From the NCBI RefSeq assembly GCF_000250655.1, contig NC_016935.1:2436001-2500000 (forward strand): DNA of 64,000 nucleotides, in the 5' to 3' direction. Below, piece by piece: positions 62,455 through 64,000 of this stretch. Both the position numbers and the translations under genes were made by a program. Every line of letters begins with the position of its first letter. Within the stretch, counting starts at the first letter, position 1. Source of the DNA: Paenibacillus mucilaginosus 3016 (GTDB lineage Bacteria; Bacillota; Bacilli; Paenibacillales; NBRC-103111). Under the pieces are notes generated by a model, which was given only the letters and a program-made list of their open reading frames with translations, was not told the origin of the DNA and did not search any database.

Positions 62455-64000
62455 ATGTTTCATCGTACAAAATGGCTGAGCATCATGCTCTCTGTGTCCT
62501 TGGGTCTCATCTCCTGCCCCGTTATTCAACCTGCCCAGGCGGCTGCAGCGACCATTGCCGAATGGAAGTTTGATGAAGGCAGCGGGAAAACAACGAAGGA
62601 ATCGGTGGGAAATACGAGCGATCCCATCCATTATGTGTTTAATAACGCAGTCTATAAACCATCCGGCGCCCCGGAATGGAAAGCGGACGGCATCTCCGGC
62701 AGTGCCTTATTATTTGACGGCTACTCCACTTGGGTAACGCACAACCCGATTGCCACGCCTTCGACGGCGATGACCATCGAGACCTGGGTCGCACCCCGGG
62801 CCTACGAATGGGGGGATAACGGCATGCTGTCGGCCATCGTCAATCAGCATGATAAATCCGCCAAACAAGGATTTGTGCTGGGGGTCTTTCGTGGAGGCAC
62901 CTGGTCGCTGCAAATCGGATCAGGCGGAAATTGGTATGAACTGTGGGCATACGAGCCGCTTCCCAAATACGAGTGGTCCCATCTTGCAGCCACGGTGGAC
63001 GGAACGCAAGGGACGATGAAGCTGTACCTGAATGGGCAGCAGGTCGCATCCCGCAGTATTCCTGCGAATTCCACGATCACTCCCTCAGGGAATCCTCTGC
63101 TGATCGGCAAGAACAACCAGAGCACGCCGCTCGCTGTGTTCCCCCTGAATATGTTTAACGGTCTCATTGATGAAGTGAAGATCCGAAGCGGAGCCGCCAG
63201 CGCGGCGGAGGTGCAAAGTAGTTACCAGAGCTATTTGACCCAGCTGGGCGGGAACCTTCCAACGCCTGACACAGGTTTTAACCGAAGTACGTACAATGGG
63301 GACAAGTACCGTCCCACTTATCATGCTATCGCACCGGGCCACTGGATGAACGAACCCCATGCGCCGCTCTATTATAATGGGCAGTACCATCTCTTCTACC
63401 AAAACAATCAGCACGGCCCGTATTGGCACAATATGCATTGGGGACATTGGGTAAGCGAAGACATGGTGCACTGGCGGGATCTTCCGCCGGCGCTGTCGCC
63501 GGAGCTGTTCCAGGTGGACCCGGATGGCGACTGGACGGGAAGCTCCGTTATAGACGATGCCGGGAACCCTACGCTGTTCTTCACGGCCGGTAATGACGCC
63601 AAGCCCTACATCGGCAGCAATCAGAATATCGGTGTCGCACGGAGCACGGTGAAGCAGGATGGCGACAATGATTTGAAAAAGTGGATCAAAGAATCCAAGC
63701 TTGCGGTTACCCAGCAGCCAGGTCAAGGAAAGACCGGTGAGTTCCGCGACCCTTATGTCTTCAAGGATGGATCGACCTGGTTCATGCTGGTGGGGACGGG
63801 GATCGAGGGTCAAGGCGGAACCGCCGCCGTTTATTCCACGTCAGATCCCAAATTAATGAATTGGACCTACCGGGGTCCATTGCATCAATCGAATACGGCT
63901 GCTTATCCTCACCTGGGAACGGTGTGGGAGCTTCCGGTGCTGCTGCCGCTGGGCAATGGCAAGCACCTGCTCGCCATTAGTCCGGTCGGGTCGGGAGCGG
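62455..64000 (+). CDS. Secreted LamG-GH32 fructan hydrolase (partial, runs off the right edge)
   Basis: The frame is open for 515 codons to the window end. The ATG has AAAAGGAGG eight bases upstream. A signal peptide (MFHRTKWLSIMLSVSLGLIS, cleavage near AQAA) leads into a LamG-like domain (about 35-260; WKFDEGSGKTTKE to FNGLIDEVKI) and a GH32 propeller (from about 280) with WMNEPHAP, FRDPYVF and WELPVLLPLG. It is a paralogue of the LamG-GH32 core of the SLH protein upstream, without the NPGFETG modules at the N-terminus. The same Glu replaces the usual nucleophile Asp (codon 63352-63354). Whether it also ends in SLH domains cannot be seen. It should act outside the cell on a fructan. Confidence 0.88.
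   Translation, partial: MFHRTKWLSIMLSVSLGLISCPVIQPAQAAAATIAEWKFDEGSGKTTKESVGNTSDPIHYVFNNAVYKPSGAPEWKADGISGSALLFDGYSTWVTHNPIATPSTAMTIETWVAPRAYEWGDNGMLSAIVNQHDKSAKQGFVLGVFRGGTWSLQIGSGGNWYELWAYEPLPKYEWSHLAATVDGTQGTMKLYLNGQQVASRSIPANSTITPSGNPLLIGKNNQSTPLAVFPLNMFNGLIDEVKIRSGAASAAEVQSSYQSYLTQLGGNLPTPDTGFNRSTYNGDKYRPTYHAIAPGHWMNEPHAPLYYNGQYHLFYQNNQHGPYWHNMHWGHWVSEDMVHWRDLPPALSPELFQVDPDGDWTGSSVIDDAGNPTLFFTAGNDAKPYIGSNQNIGVARSTVKQDGDNDLKKWIKESKLAVTQQPGQGKTGEFRDPYVFKDGSTWFMLVGTGIEGQGGTAAVYSTSDPKLMNWTYRGPLHQSNTAAYPHLGTVWELPVLLPLGNGKHLLAISPVGSGA

Overview
The window looks like a chromosomal segment of a Gram-positive, spore-forming member of the Paenibacillaceae, most likely Paenibacillus. The support is a SpoVB-type flippase, an Sda-like sporulation inhibitor, an LplA/LplB/YtcP-type sugar ABC importer, exoenzymes with S-layer-homology (SLH) anchors, strong AGGAGG ribosome sites and frequent TTG starts. 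The genus is an inference; no 16S or other marker is present.

Left edge (1-1541): a truncated spoVB-like gene and a loaP-type NusG paralogue on the minus strand, then a 330-base leader for the rightward operon. The leader holds a candidate promoter, a 26-nt hairpin with a UUCG loop and a strong intrinsic terminator just upstream of the first gene. This is the layout expected for LoaP-controlled processive antitermination.

1542-43916: one co-directional trans-AT polyketide synthase operon of about 42 kb. It has an Sfp-type phosphopantetheinyl transferase, a fused malonyl-AT/PfaD-type enoyl reductase, four PKS reading frames with ten ketosynthases and no integrated AT, and a discrete AT-like protein that is probably a proofreading acyl hydrolase. 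The order read from motifs is KS1-DH-KR-ACP | KS2-KR-ACP | KS3(0) // DH-ACP | KS4-(ACP-like insert)-DH-KR-MT-ACP | KS5-DH(0) // KR-ACP | KS6-ACP | KS7-KR-ACP | KS8-ACP | KS9-DH-KR-ACP | KS10-ACP-TE. The first two frames (KS1 and the rest) are probably one gene split by a one-base indel. No loading module, beta-branching cassette, tailoring oxygenase, transporter or resistance gene is visible. The product cannot be named from the sequence; a TE-released, partly unsaturated, singly C-methylated polyketide is the most that can be inferred.

43917-48332: back-to-back terminators, an RTX (calcium-binding nonapeptide repeat) protein on the minus strand, and a secreted GH9 glucanase with a cre-like site upstream.

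48333-64000: a fructan-utilisation region. A LacI-family regulator is followed by a sugar ABC importer (permease, double-frameshifted permease, lipoprotein) and a cytoplasmic GH32 fructosidase. Five copies of a shared palindromic operator lie around the regulator and before the importer. Downstream are a very large surface-anchored GH32 protein (five copies of a ~160-residue module, LamG, GH32, SLH x3; frameshifted near its start), a choline-kinase-like protein, an Sda-like small protein, and a second secreted LamG-GH32 protein that runs off the right edge. The two secreted enzymes would cut fructan outside the cell, the importer would take up the products and the cytoplasmic enzyme would finish them. 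Single-base frameshifts occur at four places in three genes, so sequencing error must be considered before calling any of them pseudogenes.
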